Assembly: GCA_028865845.1 (NCBI GenBank)
Contig: JAGWJK010000226.1
Coordinates: forward strand, 1 to 6,933
Reading direction: 5' to 3'
Source: Rhizobiaceae bacterium
GTDB taxonomy: Bacteria > Pseudomonadota > Alphaproteobacteria > Rhizobiales > Rhizobiaceae
Length of the DNA stretch: 6,933 nt
A program made the translations under genes and the position numbers. Under the pieces are notes generated by a model. The model searched no databases. It saw only the letters and a program-made list of their open reading frames with translations, and had not been told where the DNA came from. This document shows, piece after piece, positions 6,880-6,933 of the stretch (position 1 is the stretch's first letter; the number at the start of each line of letters is the position of its first letter).

Positions 6880-6933
6880 TGGTTGCGGGGGCAGGATTTG
6901 AACCTGCGGCCTTCAGGTTATGAGCCTGACGAG
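6880..6933 (-). tRNA. Initiator tRNA-fMet (CAU), 5' part outside the window
   Basis: Reading the minus strand from the window edge: anticodon stem-loop TCAGG-CTCATAA-CCTGA with anticodon CAT, a variable region, T-arm GCAGG-TTCAAAT-CCTGC, the 3' acceptor strand CCCCGCA, discriminator A and encoded CCA. A72 before A73 fits the unpaired 1-72 position of bacterial initiators. The anticodon stem ends in AGG/CCU rather than three G-C pairs. About 23 bases of the 5' half are missing. In rhizobia this tRNA commonly closes rRNA operons, so 23S and 5S genes may lie to the right. Confidence 0.93.

Overview
The window looks like an alphaproteobacterial chromosome segment, most likely from the Rhizobiales (Hyphomicrobiales). 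The sequence is GC-rich with GC-rich third codon positions. At the right edge it carries an initiator tRNA of the rhizobial type, with A-U rather than G-C as the first of the three anticodon-stem pairs. Everything recognised with confidence reads on the minus strand, from right to left.

Layout from right to left. (1) 6880-6933: 3' part of an initiator tRNA-fMet gene with encoded CCA; in rhizobia this tRNA is commonly the last gene of an rRNA operon, so an rrn operon may lie just outside the window. (2) 6246-6879: a spacer of about 630 bp with a strong minus-strand intrinsic terminator, a second hairpin beside it, a doubtful plus-strand small ORF that may be a gene remnant, and, nearer the secretion genes, an 11-bp direct repeat and a near-palindrome that could be regulatory. 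(3) 4422-6245: a TpsB (ShlB/FhaC-type) outer-membrane transporter with signal peptide, POTRA domain and beta-barrel. (4) 1-4411: its partner TpsA exoprotein, at least 1,470 residues, with no stop inside the window. It has a signal peptide, the TPS secretion domain with NPNG motif, a beta-helical stalk, two successive GLUG-repeat modules each closed by a Phe-Trp-Asp cap motif, and the start of an MBG-type domain. Its C-terminus lies beyond base 1.

Together the two genes form a type Vb (two-partner) secretion operon in the order tpsB-tpsA. They are separated by 10 bp, and the tpsA Shine-Dalgarno sequence is embedded in the tpsB stop codon. TpsA would cross the inner membrane by Sec, be recognised through its TPS domain by the TpsB POTRA region, and be threaded through the barrel to the surface, probably as an adhesin; the adhesive role is inferred from domain type only. 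The most interesting detail is that TpsB lacks both members of the arginine-aspartate pair (L6 VRGY/F and barrel FxDxG) usually conserved in this superfamily. No CRISPR array, insertion sequence or prophage gene set was recognised.
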